DNA from: Fodinibacter sp963730365
Lineage (GTDB): Bacteria; Actinomycetota; Actinomycetes; Actinomycetales; Dermatophilaceae
Assembly: GCA_963730365.1 (NCBI GenBank)
Contig: CAVSRM010000008.1
Coordinates: forward strand, 496,001 to 560,000
DNA length: 64,000 nt
Direction of reading: 5' to 3'
Positions within the stretch are counted from its first letter, which is position 1. Every line of letters begins with the position of its first letter. Positions 17,422 to 26,488 of this stretch are shown piece by piece. The translations under genes were made by a program, and so were the position numbers. The notes beneath the pieces are model-generated. The model saw only the letters and a list, made by a program, of their open reading frames with translations, was not told where the DNA came from and made no database searches.

Positions 17422-18807
17422 ATGGCGACGACCGCGGGTGACACGGCGACCCACGCGTCGCCTGCCACCGACCCGGGGGCCGGGCGCCGGGCGACCGTCG
17501 GGCTGGCAGCCGGCGCCGTCGTCGTCCTCGCGGCGATGCTCCTGCCCGTGCTGACCGGCGTTGACGTCCGGGTGGGCACCGCACCACCTCTGCTCGGCGA
17601 CTGGGCGGCCCGAGTCTGGTGGAGCACCCCGGTGGCCGTCGCCGTCGCCGGGGTCACGGCGTGGGGTGGGCTGCCCGCCGCGTTGCACCGACTGTCGTGG
17701 CGCCGCCTGCTCGCCCTGTCGTGGGTGGCGTCAGCCGGATGGATGGTCTCGCTCGCCCTGGTCGACGGACCCGACGGCATGGGCCGGGTCCTCGACGGCA
17801 GCACGGAGTACCTCCAGAGCGCCCGTACGGTCGACGACGTCGGTCAGATGCTGCGCACCTACCTTTCCCGGATCCCCCTCGACGCGCCGGACAACTGGCC
17901 GGTGCACCTCGCCGGTCACCCGCCGGGCGCGGTGCTCATGTTCGTCGGGCTCGACCGGATCGGGCTCGGGTCGTGGCAGGCCGTCGGCGCGGTGGTCGTG
18001 GCGGTCGCCGCAACGGTGCCCGCCGCCGTGGCGGCGACCCTCGACCGCCTGGGTCGTCGGGGGCAGGCGCGGGCCGTGCTGCCGTACCTCGTCATCGGAC
18101 CGGCAGCGGTCCTCATGGCCGTGTCGGCGGACGCCCTCTTCACGGCGATCGGCGCCTGGGCGGCCGCGGCGCTCGCCGCCGCATGCGCGGCCCGCCGACC
18201 CGCCGCGCGGCTGGCGCTCGCCGTGGCCGCCGGGCTGCTGTTCGGCTGGTGCGTGATGGTCTCCTACGGGCTGCTGCTCCTCGGTGCCCTGGCCCTGGCC
18301 GTGCTCGTCGCGTCGCGCGGCTCGGTGCGGGACCGGCTGGCCGTCTGCGGTGTCGCTGTGGTGGCGGCGCTTGCCGTCGTGGTCTGTTTCGCGGGGCTGG
18401 GGTTCGCCTGGTGGGAGGGCTATCCCGTTCTGCACGAACGCTACTGGTCCGGCTTCGCAAGTCAACGCCCGTCGTGGTACTGGGTGTTCGGCAACGTCGG
18501 CGCCCTGGTGATCGTGGCCGGGCCGATGCTCCCGGCGGCACTTGCCTCGGGGTGGCCGGCCCTGCGTGCCGTACGAGCCTGGGCAGCCGAACCGATCGTC
18601 CCCCTGGTGGTCTCCGGACTCGTCATGGTCGGGGTCGCGAACCTCTCCCTGATGAGCAAGGCGGAGGTGGAGCGGATCTGGCTGCCGTTCGTTCCGTGGC
18701 TCCTGCTGTCGCTGCTGTGGCTCCCCCCACGCTGGCAGCGCTGGGCGCTCCTCGCCCAGGCCGTCACCGCGGTCGCCCTCCAGCACGTCATCAGGACCAT
18801 CTGGTGA
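17422..18807 (+). CDS. Polytopic membrane protein, possible GT-C transferase of the methylthioxylose-transferase type
   Basis: 461 residues with about 11 hydrophobic spans. Two polar motifs stand out: VHLAGHPPGAVLMF at about residues 160-173 in an external loop, and LMSKAEVERIWLPFVPWLL near the C-terminus (around residue 415), both looking conserved in a GT-C/ArnT-like way. From memory, mycobacterial Rv0541c, assigned as the methylthioxylose transferase MtxT, is a membrane protein of this size and setting; the match cannot be tested here. Divergent from the GT2 operon. GTG/ATG choice: ATG 17422, preceded by the weak CATCCTTGGTGC. Confidence 0.7.
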   Translation: MATTAGDTATHASPATDPGAGRRATVGLAAGAVVVLAAMLLPVLTGVDVRVGTAPPLLGDWAARVWWSTPVAVAVAGVTAWGGLPAALHRLSWRRLLALSWVASAGWMVSLALVDGPDGMGRVLDGSTEYLQSARTVDDVGQMLRTYLSRIPLDAPDNWPVHLAGHPPGAVLMFVGLDRIGLGSWQAVGAVVVAVAATVPAAVAATLDRLGRRGQARAVLPYLVIGPAAVLMAVSADALFTAIGAWAAAALAAACAARRPAARLALAVAAGLLFGWCVMVSYGLLLLGALALAVLVASRGSVRDRLAVCGVAVVAALAVVVCFAGLGFAWWEGYPVLHERYWSGFASQRPSWYWVFGNVGALVIVAGPMLPAALASGWPALRAVRAWAAEPIVPLVVSGLVMVGVANLSLMSKAEVERIWLPFVPWLLLSLLWLPPRWQRWALLAQAVTAVALQHVIRTIW

Positions 18808-18920
18808 CGACCCCGCAGGGGGGACCCCGGGCTGACCCGGCCCGTGGGCGGCGACGAACGCGGAACCGACGACCGCGGCAGGCGCCGCGTCGTGGCCGAG
18901 GCGGACCCGGCCTGCCGACG

Positions 18921-19973
18921 TCAGGCGCGCAGGGGGTCCGTGGCGAACCTCGCAAGCCCCTCGTCGGGGCCGGTCAACGCGGTGAACCCGAGCTCGGCAC
19001 GAGCCCGTTCGGGTGAGGCCACCACGTGGCGCACGTCGCCGATGCGGAACTCCCCGGTGACTCTCGGCTCGAGACCCGACCCCGAGCCGGCAGCGACGGC
19101 CCGTGCCACGTCGGCGATGCCGATCGGTTGCCCGGAGCAGATGTTGTAGGCCGCGTGCGAGCCGGGTGGGCGGTCGGCGACGGCGAAGGCCGCGGCGACG
19201 TTCGCCCGGGCGATGTCGTGGACGTGCACGAAGTCGCGCATCTGGGTGCCGTCCTCGTAGACCGTGGGGGCCTCTCCGCGCTCGAGGGAGGAACGGAACA
19301 TCGCCGCCACCCCCGAGTAGGGAGTGTCGCGCGGCATCCCCGGTCCGTAGACGTTGTGGTAGCGCAACGAGATGGCCGCGCCCGGCGACTGGCGCGCCCA
19401 CACAGCCGCGTAGTGCTCCTGGGCAACCTTGCTCGCGGCGTACGAGCTGCGCGGGTCGAGCGGTGCCGACTCGTCGACCAGGGCCCAGTCGAGGGGGCCG
19501 GCGCACACCGGGCACGGGTTGTCGAAGTCCCCGGCCTCGAGCAGATCGGCACTGCGCGCCCCGGGAGCCTGTTCGCCGTGGTCGGGGCAGGTGTAGCGAC
19601 CCTCGCCGTAGACGACCATCGACGACGCCTGGACGACGTTGCGCACGTCCCGATCGTGCATGGCGGCGAGCACGGCCGCGGTGCCGAGGTCGTTGTGACC
19701 GGCGTACAGGGGGAGGTCGGCAGCCGTGGTGCCGGCACCGACCATCGCGGCGAGGTGGATGACGACGTCGACACCGTCGAGGAGGTCGCTCCACTCGTCG
19801 GCCCGTCTGGTGTCCAGGACGTGGATGCCGTCAGGGGGGTCGTTCCGAGTCCGAGCGCCGTGCGCCTGGGGCAGCAGCAGGTCGACGGCGACAACGTCGA
19901 CCCCCTGGGCCGACAACTCCGACGTGGTGGCCGTACCGATGAATCCGGCTGCGCCGGTGAGAAGGACTCGCAC
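18921..19973 (-). CDS. NAD-dependent epimerase/dehydratase with a CxxH/CxxC insertion
   Basis: 350 residues, extended SDR fold. The N-terminal LLTGAAGFIGTATT is the NAD-binding GxxGxxG, and the catalytic pair is Y178/K182 in SSYAASK. The C-terminal half has RYHNVYGPGMPRDTPYSG and DGTQMRDFVHVHDIARANV, typical of nucleotide-sugar epimerases. Unusual: between residues 127 and 160 there is an insertion with C129-x2-H132 and C154-x2-C157 (TCPDHG and PCPVCAG), which looks like a zinc knuckle placed just before the catalytic tyrosine. Start is GTG 19973 (VRVLLTGAAGF); the residues upstream in frame are low complexity. Convergent with the GT-C-like gene. Confidence 0.88.
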   Translation of the reverse strand: MRVLLTGAAGFIGTATTSELSAQGVDVVAVDLLLPQAHGARTRNDPPDGIHVLDTRRADEWSDLLDGVDVVIHLAAMVGAGTTAADLPLYAGHNDLGTAAVLAAMHDRDVRNVVQASSMVVYGEGRYTCPDHGEQAPGARSADLLEAGDFDNPCPVCAGPLDWALVDESAPLDPRSSYAASKVAQEHYAAVWARQSPGAAISLRYHNVYGPGMPRDTPYSGVAAMFRSSLERGEAPTVYEDGTQMRDFVHVHDIARANVAAAFAVADRPPGSHAAYNICSGQPIGIADVARAVAAGSGSGLEPRVTGEFRIGDVRHVVASPERARAELGFTALTGPDEGLARFATDPLRA

Positions 19974-20082
19974 GGTCTCAGTCTGCCCCGGCGACCGCTG
20001 ACCGGTCGCCCCTGAGCGCGCAGGGCCACGCACCCTAGACAGGCGCGCGTCGACGCGGACCGCGCCCCACCTCGGGGGGCGG

Positions 20083-20304
20083 CTACAGCTTGGTCATCTT
20101 GCGGAACGGCGACGTGATCCGCACGGTCCCGCTGCTGAAGTCGACCGTCACCCCACTGGCGTCGGTCCCGACCACTCGACCCAGCCCGTAGGAGTCGTGG
20201 CAGACCCGGTCGTCAACCGCGTAGAGCTCGATGACCGGCGCGGGGCTCGGCCGGAAAGGGCTGCTGGCGTGACGGGGGCGCGGGTATCCAGATGAGGTTG
20301 CCAT
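20083..20304 (-). CDS. Small SH3/CarD-like domain protein
   Basis: 73 residues. After a proline/serine-rich lead of about 25 residues comes a compact beta-barrel-like segment: VIELYAVDDRVCHDSYGLGRVV, then VTVDFSSGTVRITSPFRKMTKL. The DRV-x-H-x-x-YGxGxV pattern is shared with small Tudor/SH3-like modules such as the CarD/TRCF RNA-polymerase-interacting domain and helicase C-terminal tails. It may bind RNA polymerase or nucleic acid, but this is inference. Start is ATG 20304. The gene is 109 bp downstream of the epimerase start in the same direction and divergent from the MFS gene. Confidence 0.75.
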   Translation of the reverse strand: MATSSGYPRPRHASSPFRPSPAPVIELYAVDDRVCHDSYGLGRVVGTDASGVTVDFSSGTVRITSPFRKMTKL

Positions 20305-20579
20305 TGCCGTCAGTATGCGCGCCCAGGCGCCTGGTGTGAACCACCGCCGGCCACAACCCGCCCGGAGGACCCATGACGATGGCCGGACGCGACCCTCCGT
20401 CCGCCGTGCTCGAGGGCGCGGGGAACGCCTCCCGGACGGAGCCGGCCGCACGCTCGCGAGCGATCCTGCACACACTTCCGCCGACGGTGGTGCGTCCCTT
20501 CGCCCGCGGGCGTACCTTGCTCGACAGAGCGGGACCTGGTTCTCAGGGTCGCCCGGCGCACGACGAGAGGAACATCCCC

Positions 20580-22235
20580 GTGAGCTCGCAGCCAACGGAG
20601 GCAGCGGTGGCCACGACCTCCAGAGTCAGCTGGATGCCCCTCGTCGCGCTGAGCATCGCCCAGTTCGTCATGGTGCTGGACCAGTCGGCGATGAACGTCT
20701 CGATCAGCGCGCTGGTCGAGGACTTCGACACCACGGTGACCACGATCCAGGGAGTGATCACCTTCTACTGCCTGGTCATGGCGATGTTCATGCTGACCGG
20801 TGGGAAGATCGGCGACATCATCGGCCGACGGCGCGCATTCGTCATCGGTCTCGTCATCTACGCGTGCGGATCGGTCCTCACCGCTGTGGCTCCGACGGTC
20901 CTCGTGCTGGCCCTGGGATGGTCGGTCCTGGAGGGCCTCGGCGCCGCTCTCGTGCTCCCGGCGCTGGTGGCCCTCGTCGCGGGCAACTTCGAAGGCGCCT
21001 CGCGCAAGGTTGCCTATGCGGTGATCGGTGGCGTGGCCGGTGCCGGGATCGCGGTCGGTCCCATCCTCGGTGGCTGGGCCACGACCGAGCTCTCCTGGCG
21101 GGTCATCTTCGTGGGCGAGGTGGTCCTCGTGCTCGTGATCCTCGCCATGACACCGAAGGTGGTGGATGCCGTGCGCTCCGGCCCCGCCCCGTCGCTCGAC
21201 GTGACGGGAACCGTCCTGTCCGCATCGGGCCTGGGCCTGATGGTGCTGGGGGTTCTCCAGTCGGGGACGTGGGGACTGATCAAGCCCAAGGACTCGCCGA
21301 TCACACCGTTCGGTCTGTCCCTGACACCCGTGGTGATCGCCGCCGGCGCAGCGCTCATGTGGGCGTTCGCCGCTTGGCAGCGGCATCGCGAGAGCACCGG
21401 TCGCGACCCCCTCGTGCACCTGGCCATGCTGAAGATCGCCTCACTGAAGTCCGGCCTCATCGGTCTGTTCACGCAGAACCTCATTCTCATGGGCGTCTTC
21501 TTCACGGTGCCGCTCTACCTCCAGCTGGTCATCGGTCTGAATGCCCTCGAGACCGGTCTGAAGCTGCTTCCCGTCTCGATCGCCATGTTCCTGGCCTCCG
21601 CCGCAGGATCCCGACTGTCCAGCCGCTACACGGTTCGCTCGATCGTGCGCAGCGGCCTCGGCGTCACGGTCGTGGCGGTCCTCATGCTGCTCACGACGAT
21701 CGAGCCCGCCCTCGACAACTCCGCCTTCGCGTGGTCGATGGCCGTGCTCGGGCTCGGTATGGGGCTCATCGCCTCCCAGCTGGGCAACGTGGTCCAGTCC
21801 TCGGTCGAGGCCTCAGGACGCGGAGAGGCCGGTGGCCTGCAGTTCACCGGCCAGCAGCTCGGGTCCTCGCTGGGTGTTGCCCTGCTCGGTGCGATCGTCC
21901 TGTCCGGACTGACCGGGGCCTTCGTGTCCAACATCTCCGCGGACCAGCGGATCAGCACCGAGATCTCCAGCCAGGTGGGCGTGGCTGTCGGATCCGGCAT
22001 CGACTTCGTCTCCTCCGACCAGATCGCCGACGCTGCACGCGAAGCCCAGCTCGACGAGACGACGACCACCGCCCTGGTCGAGGGCTATGAGTCCGCGCAG
22101 ATCCTCTCCCTGAAGGCCGGCCTCCTGGTGGCGGCCTTCCTGGCTCTCGTCTCACTGGCCTTCACCGCCGACCTGCCGCACGACCCACCGAAACGCACCC
22201 CCGTGCCCGACGAGGAAGCGAGCGTGCCTCGCTGA
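20580..22235 (+). CDS. MFS drug transporter, DHA2 (14-span) family
   Basis: 551 residues from the GTG at 20580, chosen because of GAGAGG at 20565-20570; the longer in-frame reading from 20373 is non-conserved in character. Fourteen spans are predicted. LDQSAMNVSISAL in span 1 and GGKIGDIIGRRR in the 2-3 loop are the DHA2 signatures, and GPILGGW is motif C. Loops between spans 13 and 14 form a longer external segment (residues around 455-510) rich in Ser/Thr/Asp. No regulator gene is adjacent, unlike the pump at 2714. Substrate unknown. Confidence 0.88.
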   Translation: MSSQPTEAAVATTSRVSWMPLVALSIAQFVMVLDQSAMNVSISALVEDFDTTVTTIQGVITFYCLVMAMFMLTGGKIGDIIGRRRAFVIGLVIYACGSVLTAVAPTVLVLALGWSVLEGLGAALVLPALVALVAGNFEGASRKVAYAVIGGVAGAGIAVGPILGGWATTELSWRVIFVGEVVLVLVILAMTPKVVDAVRSGPAPSLDVTGTVLSASGLGLMVLGVLQSGTWGLIKPKDSPITPFGLSLTPVVIAAGAALMWAFAAWQRHRESTGRDPLVHLAMLKIASLKSGLIGLFTQNLILMGVFFTVPLYLQLVIGLNALETGLKLLPVSIAMFLASAAGSRLSSRYTVRSIVRSGLGVTVVAVLMLLTTIEPALDNSAFAWSMAVLGLGMGLIASQLGNVVQSSVEASGRGEAGGLQFTGQQLGSSLGVALLGAIVLSGLTGAFVSNISADQRISTEISSQVGVAVGSGIDFVSSDQIADAAREAQLDETTTTALVEGYESAQILSLKAGLLVAAFLALVSLAFTADLPHDPPKRTPVPDEEASVPR

Positions 22236-22297
22236 CCCGCGGACCGCGGTCCCGAGAGCGGGCGGAACAGGATGGCGGGCCGCATCCTCACTCCCCG

Positions 22298-23026
22298 GTG
22301 TCGGGCTGCGCGCCGGCGCCGAACGGGCGCAGTCTGCGACCGGCACGGGTCTTCGCCTGGGGCACGCTCTTCGCCGGCCTGTTCATCGTCCCGTTCCTCC
22401 TCTTCGGCTCGCGTCTCGAGCAGTTCTCCCGGGCGTTCTTCGACGGCGGCCACGAGACGTGGACCGTGGTGCTGGTGGGCGGCGGCCTGCTCGCCGCCGA
22501 CCCGGTGCTGCCGGTCCCGTCGAGCGTCGTCGCCACCCTGCTCGCGGCCCGGGTGGGCTTCACGGCGGGGGCGGTCACCAACGCGATCGCGCTCTCGGTC
22601 GGGTGCGTCCTGGGCTACTACTTGGGACGTGCCGGCGGGTGGGCCTGGCAACGCAGCGGACGCACGATCCCGGAGGGGTTCGAGAGGTGGGTGAGTCGCC
22701 ACGGCGTGGCTGCCGTGGTGCTGTGCCGGCCGGTGCCGATCCTCGCCGAGGCGTCGCTGATGATCGCCGGGGCCACGGCGGTCCGTGCGCGCCCCCTGCT
22801 CGTGTGGTGTGTCGTGACCCAGGTCGCCCTCGGAACGGCCTACGCGTTCGCCGGATCCGGGTGGGGCGACGACCGGTGGAACGGGTGGGCGGTCTTCGCC
22901 GGTGCCATCCTCGTGCCGGCCCTCGGTGGCGCCGCCGTCCTCGCCCTGGTGATGTCAGGCCGTCGACAGCCCACGCCACTGAGGTCGTCGCCATCGGGCG
23001 CACCGGAGACAGGGGATCTGGGCTGA
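22298..23026 (+). CDS. VTT/DedA-like membrane protein (SNARE-associated family)
   Basis: 242 residues with about five hydrophobic segments. The family core is visible in LLAADPVLPVPSSVVATLLAARVGF (an E/D-P-x-x-P-x-P-type re-entrant loop) followed by GFTAGAVTNAIALSVGCVLGYYLGRAGG and RHGVAAVVLCRPVPILAEASLMIAG, which are the paired re-entrant loops of VTT proteins. Related bacterial proteins act in lipid-carrier or phospholipid flipping. Starts with GTG 22298, 62 bp after the MFS gene on the same strand, so co-transcription is possible. The C-terminal 25 residues are a disordered tail. Confidence 0.8.
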   Translation: MSGCAPAPNGRSLRPARVFAWGTLFAGLFIVPFLLFGSRLEQFSRAFFDGGHETWTVVLVGGGLLAADPVLPVPSSVVATLLAARVGFTAGAVTNAIALSVGCVLGYYLGRAGGWAWQRSGRTIPEGFERWVSRHGVAAVVLCRPVPILAEASLMIAGATAVRARPLLVWCVVTQVALGTAYAFAGSGWGDDRWNGWAVFAGAILVPALGGAAVLALVMSGRRQPTPLRSSPSGAPETGDLG

Positions 23027-23128
23027 GCGGCGCACGTGACTAGGGTGGCCGGATGGGGCGATGACCACGACGACGACCCGATCGGGATCACGTCGGCCAC
23101 GGTCACGTCCGCGGCACGAGGAGACGGC

Positions 23129-24877
23129 ATGGGCACATCCACCGCACCGGAGGCCGCAGCACAGGACGACGACGAGGGCATCACCAACGTGTTCGTGCTG
23201 ATGCTGGAGAACCACTCGTTCGACAACGTCTTCGCCATGTCGGGGATCCGCGGCATCCGCGCCGCCACCACGGAGGACAGCAACACGTGGCGCGCGTCGG
23301 GGGACGATCGGGCCCGCACGGCCCACGTCACCGACGGCGCGCCGTGGAGGATGACCACCGACCCGGGGCACGAGTTCGAGGACGTCCTCAAGCAGCTGTG
23401 CAACGTGCTGCCCTGTTGCCCACCGGGCGGGACTCCCGAGACGCACACCACTGCCTGCAACAACGACTCCGACTGCTACGGAGGCGGCACCTACCCCGAT
23501 GTCACCCTGTCGGGGTTCGCGGCCAACTATGCGTCCTCGACGTCCGAGGACACCGGTCGACCGGACACCGCGCACGTGCCCGACATCATGGCCTGCTTCC
23601 ACACGCCGACCCAGCTGCCCGTGATCCACCAGCTCGCGACCGAGTTCGCCATCTGCGACAACTGGTACAGCTCCCTGCCCGGCCCGACCTGGCCCAACCG
23701 GTTCTTCGTCCACGGTGCGTCATCGGCTGGTGTCGCCCAGAGCCCGCGAGCGGGCCAGGAAGTGGTCTGGGAGACCGTGCACGGGTTCGAGTTCGAGAAC
23801 GGCTCGATCTTCCATCGCCTGACCGAGACCGGCCACGACTGGCGGCTGTACCAGGACAAGCACAACGACTTCAGCGATGACCCGTCCCCGTGGCACCAGG
23901 GTGGCTGGATCTCCCAGGTCGCGTCCCTCAAGGGTGTGAGCCTCCTGGACGTAGACGACCTGCGCGGGTTCAGGGACGACCTGCATCGCCGCACCGAGGA
24001 CGGCCGGGCCGAGTACCTCGACGTGCCGTACACGTTCATCGAGCCCAACTTCGGCGCCAGCTTCTTCGCCAAGCAGGGCGATGCCCCCGGGCCGACCTAC
24101 CGAGGCGGTTCGGCGCAGCATCCCGAGGACGACCCGTCCGGCGGCGAAGGACTGATCAGGTCCGTCTACGAGGCCATCCGCACCTCGCCCGTCTGGGACA
24201 CCAGCGTGCTCATCGTCGTCTACGACGAGCACGGCGGCTTCTACGACTCGGCCCGGCCCGGCCGTGCCGTCTCGCCGGGCGACAGCGCCCCCCGCGGCCA
24301 CGAGAAGCTGAACGAGTTCGGCTTCGACTTCGCGCACTACGGCGCGCGCGTGCCCGCAGTGGTCGTGTCACCGCGCATCCCGAAGGGAACGGTGGACCGG
24401 ACCCTCTACGACCACACCTCGGTGCTCGCAACGGTGGAGCGGCTGCTGGGCATCGCCCCCTTGACCAAGCGGGACGCTGCCGCCCACGACGTGCGCCACC
24501 TGCTGTCGCTGCCGGAGCCGCGCACCGACTGTCCGACGACGTTGGTCGACCCGGCCGTGGTTCCGCCGCCGGCGCAAGAGGCCGCCAGCGCCGTGGAACC
24601 GGTACAGGGTGCGACGAGCGAGCGCACCCACCCCGACCAGCCGGCACCCGCCGACGCGCCGTTCCCCACGCGCAGCAACGCCGCGGGGTTCCTCCATGTC
24701 CTGGTCAAGACGGAACTGGAGCTGGCCGGCGACGACGCCGAGGCGCATCGTTCGATCAAGGACAGGTTCGCCGGCATCTCGACGATCGGCCACGCCGTCG
24801 ACTACCTGCGCTCGATGGAGGACAGGCTGCGCCCCTCCAGCCGGGGGACGAACCGGCCGCACGACCGTCGCCGATGA
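23129..24877 (+). CDS. Phosphoesterase family protein (phospholipase C/acid phosphatase type)
   Basis: 582 residues. The N-terminal metal-binding ENHSFDNVF (E27-N28-H29-S30-F31-D32) and the later YDEHGGFYD (365-373) are the signature motifs of the phosphoesterase superfamily (PF04185), together with GPTWPNRFFVHGASS. The family hydrolyses phospholipids or phosphate monoesters, usually outside the cell after Tat export. Here no signal peptide is visible: the start at ATG 23129 (with GAGGAGA at 23118-23124) gives an acidic N-terminus. An inserted Cys-rich loop has C91, C96, C97, C110 and C116. Convergent with the aminotransferase gene, 18 bp apart. Confidence 0.86.
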   Translation: MGTSTAPEAAAQDDDEGITNVFVLMLENHSFDNVFAMSGIRGIRAATTEDSNTWRASGDDRARTAHVTDGAPWRMTTDPGHEFEDVLKQLCNVLPCCPPGGTPETHTTACNNDSDCYGGGTYPDVTLSGFAANYASSTSEDTGRPDTAHVPDIMACFHTPTQLPVIHQLATEFAICDNWYSSLPGPTWPNRFFVHGASSAGVAQSPRAGQEVVWETVHGFEFENGSIFHRLTETGHDWRLYQDKHNDFSDDPSPWHQGGWISQVASLKGVSLLDVDDLRGFRDDLHRRTEDGRAEYLDVPYTFIEPNFGASFFAKQGDAPGPTYRGGSAQHPEDDPSGGEGLIRSVYEAIRTSPVWDTSVLIVVYDEHGGFYDSARPGRAVSPGDSAPRGHEKLNEFGFDFAHYGARVPAVVVSPRIPKGTVDRTLYDHTSVLATVERLLGIAPLTKRDAAAHDVRHLLSLPEPRTDCPTTLVDPAVVPPPAQEAASAVEPVQGATSERTHPDQPAPADAPFPTRSNAAGFLHVLVKTELELAGDDAEAHRSIKDRFAGISTIGHAVDYLRSMEDRLRPSSRGTNRPHDRRR

Positions 24878-24895
24878 CAGCCCCGGGCCGGCCGG

Positions 24896-26014
24896 TCAGG
24901 ACTGCTGCGCCACTCGGAAGGCCCCGGCCACCTCGATGAGGCGGTCGTTGGCCTCCCGCTCGGCGATCGTCGCGCGCGCTCCGTCGGTGCCGTAGGGGCG
25001 CACCGTGAGCCCGGCCTCCTCACACGCCGCCGCGAAGGCCGGGGTGTCCTCCCCGAGCCCGAACCAGACGAAGTTCGCCTCGGCGTCCGCGAGGCCCCAG
25101 CCCTGTTCGCGCAGCGCGTCGACGACGCGCTCGCGCTCGGCGACGAGCTCCTTGACCCGCACCTCGAGCTCGTCGGTGGCCTCGAGCGAGGCGATCGCCG
25201 CGGCCTGGGCGAGGGAGTTGACGCCGAACGGGATGGCGGCCTTGCGCAGGGCGCCGGCCACGGGCTCGTGCGCCACGGCATATCCCACCCGCAGACCGGC
25301 GAGGCCATAGGCCTTCGAGAAGGTGCGCAGGACCGCGACGTTGGGCCGGGCCTCGTGTACCGCGAGCGCATCGGGCGCGTCCGCCGCCGTCACGAACTCG
25401 AGATAGGCCTCGTCGATGACGACCAGCACGTCGTGGGGCACCCGGTCGAGGAACGCATCGAGCTCTGCGGCCCCTACCGTCGTCCCCGTCGGGTTGTTGG
25501 GGGTGCACACGAGGACGAGTCGCGTGCGGGGGGTGATCGCCTCCGCCATCGCCTCGAGGTCGTGGCGGGCTCCTTCCGCCAGGGGCACCTGCACCGGCGT
25601 CGCTCCCGACAGCGTGACGAGGATCGGGTATGCCTCGAAGGAGCGCCACGCGAAGACGACCTCGTCGCCCTCCTGGCAGGTGGCCGCGATGAGCTGCCCG
25701 AGGACGCCCACGCTGCCCGGCCCGGTGGCGATGCGGGCCGCCGGCACGCCGACGCGCTCGGCGATCGCCGCGGTGAGCGCGGTGACCGCCATGTCGGGAT
25801 AGCGGTTCATCTCGCTCGCGGCCCGGCGGACGACCTCGAGCACGCTGGGCAACGGCGGATAGGGGTTCTCGTTGCTGCTGATCTTGTATGCCGTCACACC
25901 CGGCCGCGCTGCCGCCGGGCGCCCCGGGGTGTAGCTGGGAAGGGCATCGATGGCGGCTCGGAGGCGCACGGGGGTGTCCCGCCCCGCTCCCGCCCGGACG
26001 TCGTCTTCGGTCAT
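24896..26014 (-). CDS. Histidinol-phosphate/aromatic aminotransferase family protein
   Basis: 372 residues. PLP class I/II fold: YKISSNENPYPPLPSVLEV at the N-terminus, LVCTPNNPTGTTV in the middle, VIDEAYLEF, and RTFSKAYGLAGLRVGYAV carrying the PLP-binding lysine (in FSK). These are the motifs of the HisC subgroup, which in actinobacteria includes both HisC (histidine synthesis) and Pat (phenylalanine synthesis). No other histidine gene is nearby, which favours a Pat-like or paralogous role. Starts at ATG 26014. Confidence 0.87.
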   Translation of the reverse strand: MTEDDVRAGAGRDTPVRLRAAIDALPSYTPGRPAAARPGVTAYKISSNENPYPPLPSVLEVVRRAASEMNRYPDMAVTALTAAIAERVGVPAARIATGPGSVGVLGQLIAATCQEGDEVVFAWRSFEAYPILVTLSGATPVQVPLAEGARHDLEAMAEAITPRTRLVLVCTPNNPTGTTVGAAELDAFLDRVPHDVLVVIDEAYLEFVTAADAPDALAVHEARPNVAVLRTFSKAYGLAGLRVGYAVAHEPVAGALRKAAIPFGVNSLAQAAAIASLEATDELEVRVKELVAERERVVDALREQGWGLADAEANFVWFGLGEDTPAFAAACEEAGLTVRPYGTDGARATIAEREANDRLIEVAGAFRVAQQS

Positions 26015-26092
26015 GTCCTCCACTCTAGGACGGCCGGCGCGACGCGTCCCGGGGCCGGGGCCCGGCACAGGGACCCGTGCCAGAATGCGCCA

Positions 26093-26476
26093 ATGAAGAA
26101 CTTCCTCATCAGGGTCCTCGTCGGGGGCATCGCCCTGTGGGTCGCCGCCCTCGTCGTGGGGGGAGTCGACCTCGCCGAAGATCAGGCCGACTGGACCGAC
26201 AAGCTCGTGACGATCGTGCTCGTGGCCCTGATCTTCGGAGTCATCAACGCCTTCGTCAAACCCTTGGCGATGTTCCTCTCGCTGCCCTTCATCGTGCTCA
26301 CGCTCGGCCTGTTCATGTTCGTGGTCAACGCCTTCATGCTGCAGATCACCGAGTGGATCAGTGATGCCCTGGGCCTGTCCTTCTCCATCGACGAGTTCTT
26401 CTGGAGCGCGATCTGGGCGGCGCTCATCATCACCTTGGTGTCCTGGCCCCTCGACCTCATCTTCAGCGACGACTGA
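26093..26476 (+). CDS. Phage holin family (PF04020-like) membrane protein
   Basis: 127 residues with four hydrophobic segments (about 4-28, 35-58, 62-85, 98-122). FGVINAFVKPLAMFLSLPFIVLTLGLFMFVVNAFML is the typical YvlD/holin-4 superfamily core (NAFVKP near residue 50). Despite the family name, chromosomal members are not lytic; function is unknown. The start ATG 26093 lies 12 bp upstream-spaced from galE (stop 26476, galE start 26489), so they form an operon. Divergent from the aminotransferase. Confidence 0.85.
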   Translation: MKNFLIRVLVGGIALWVAALVVGGVDLAEDQADWTDKLVTIVLVALIFGVINAFVKPLAMFLSLPFIVLTLGLFMFVVNAFMLQITEWISDALGLSFSIDEFFWSAIWAALIITLVSWPLDLIFSDD

Positions 26477-26488
26477 GAGGCTGATCGC

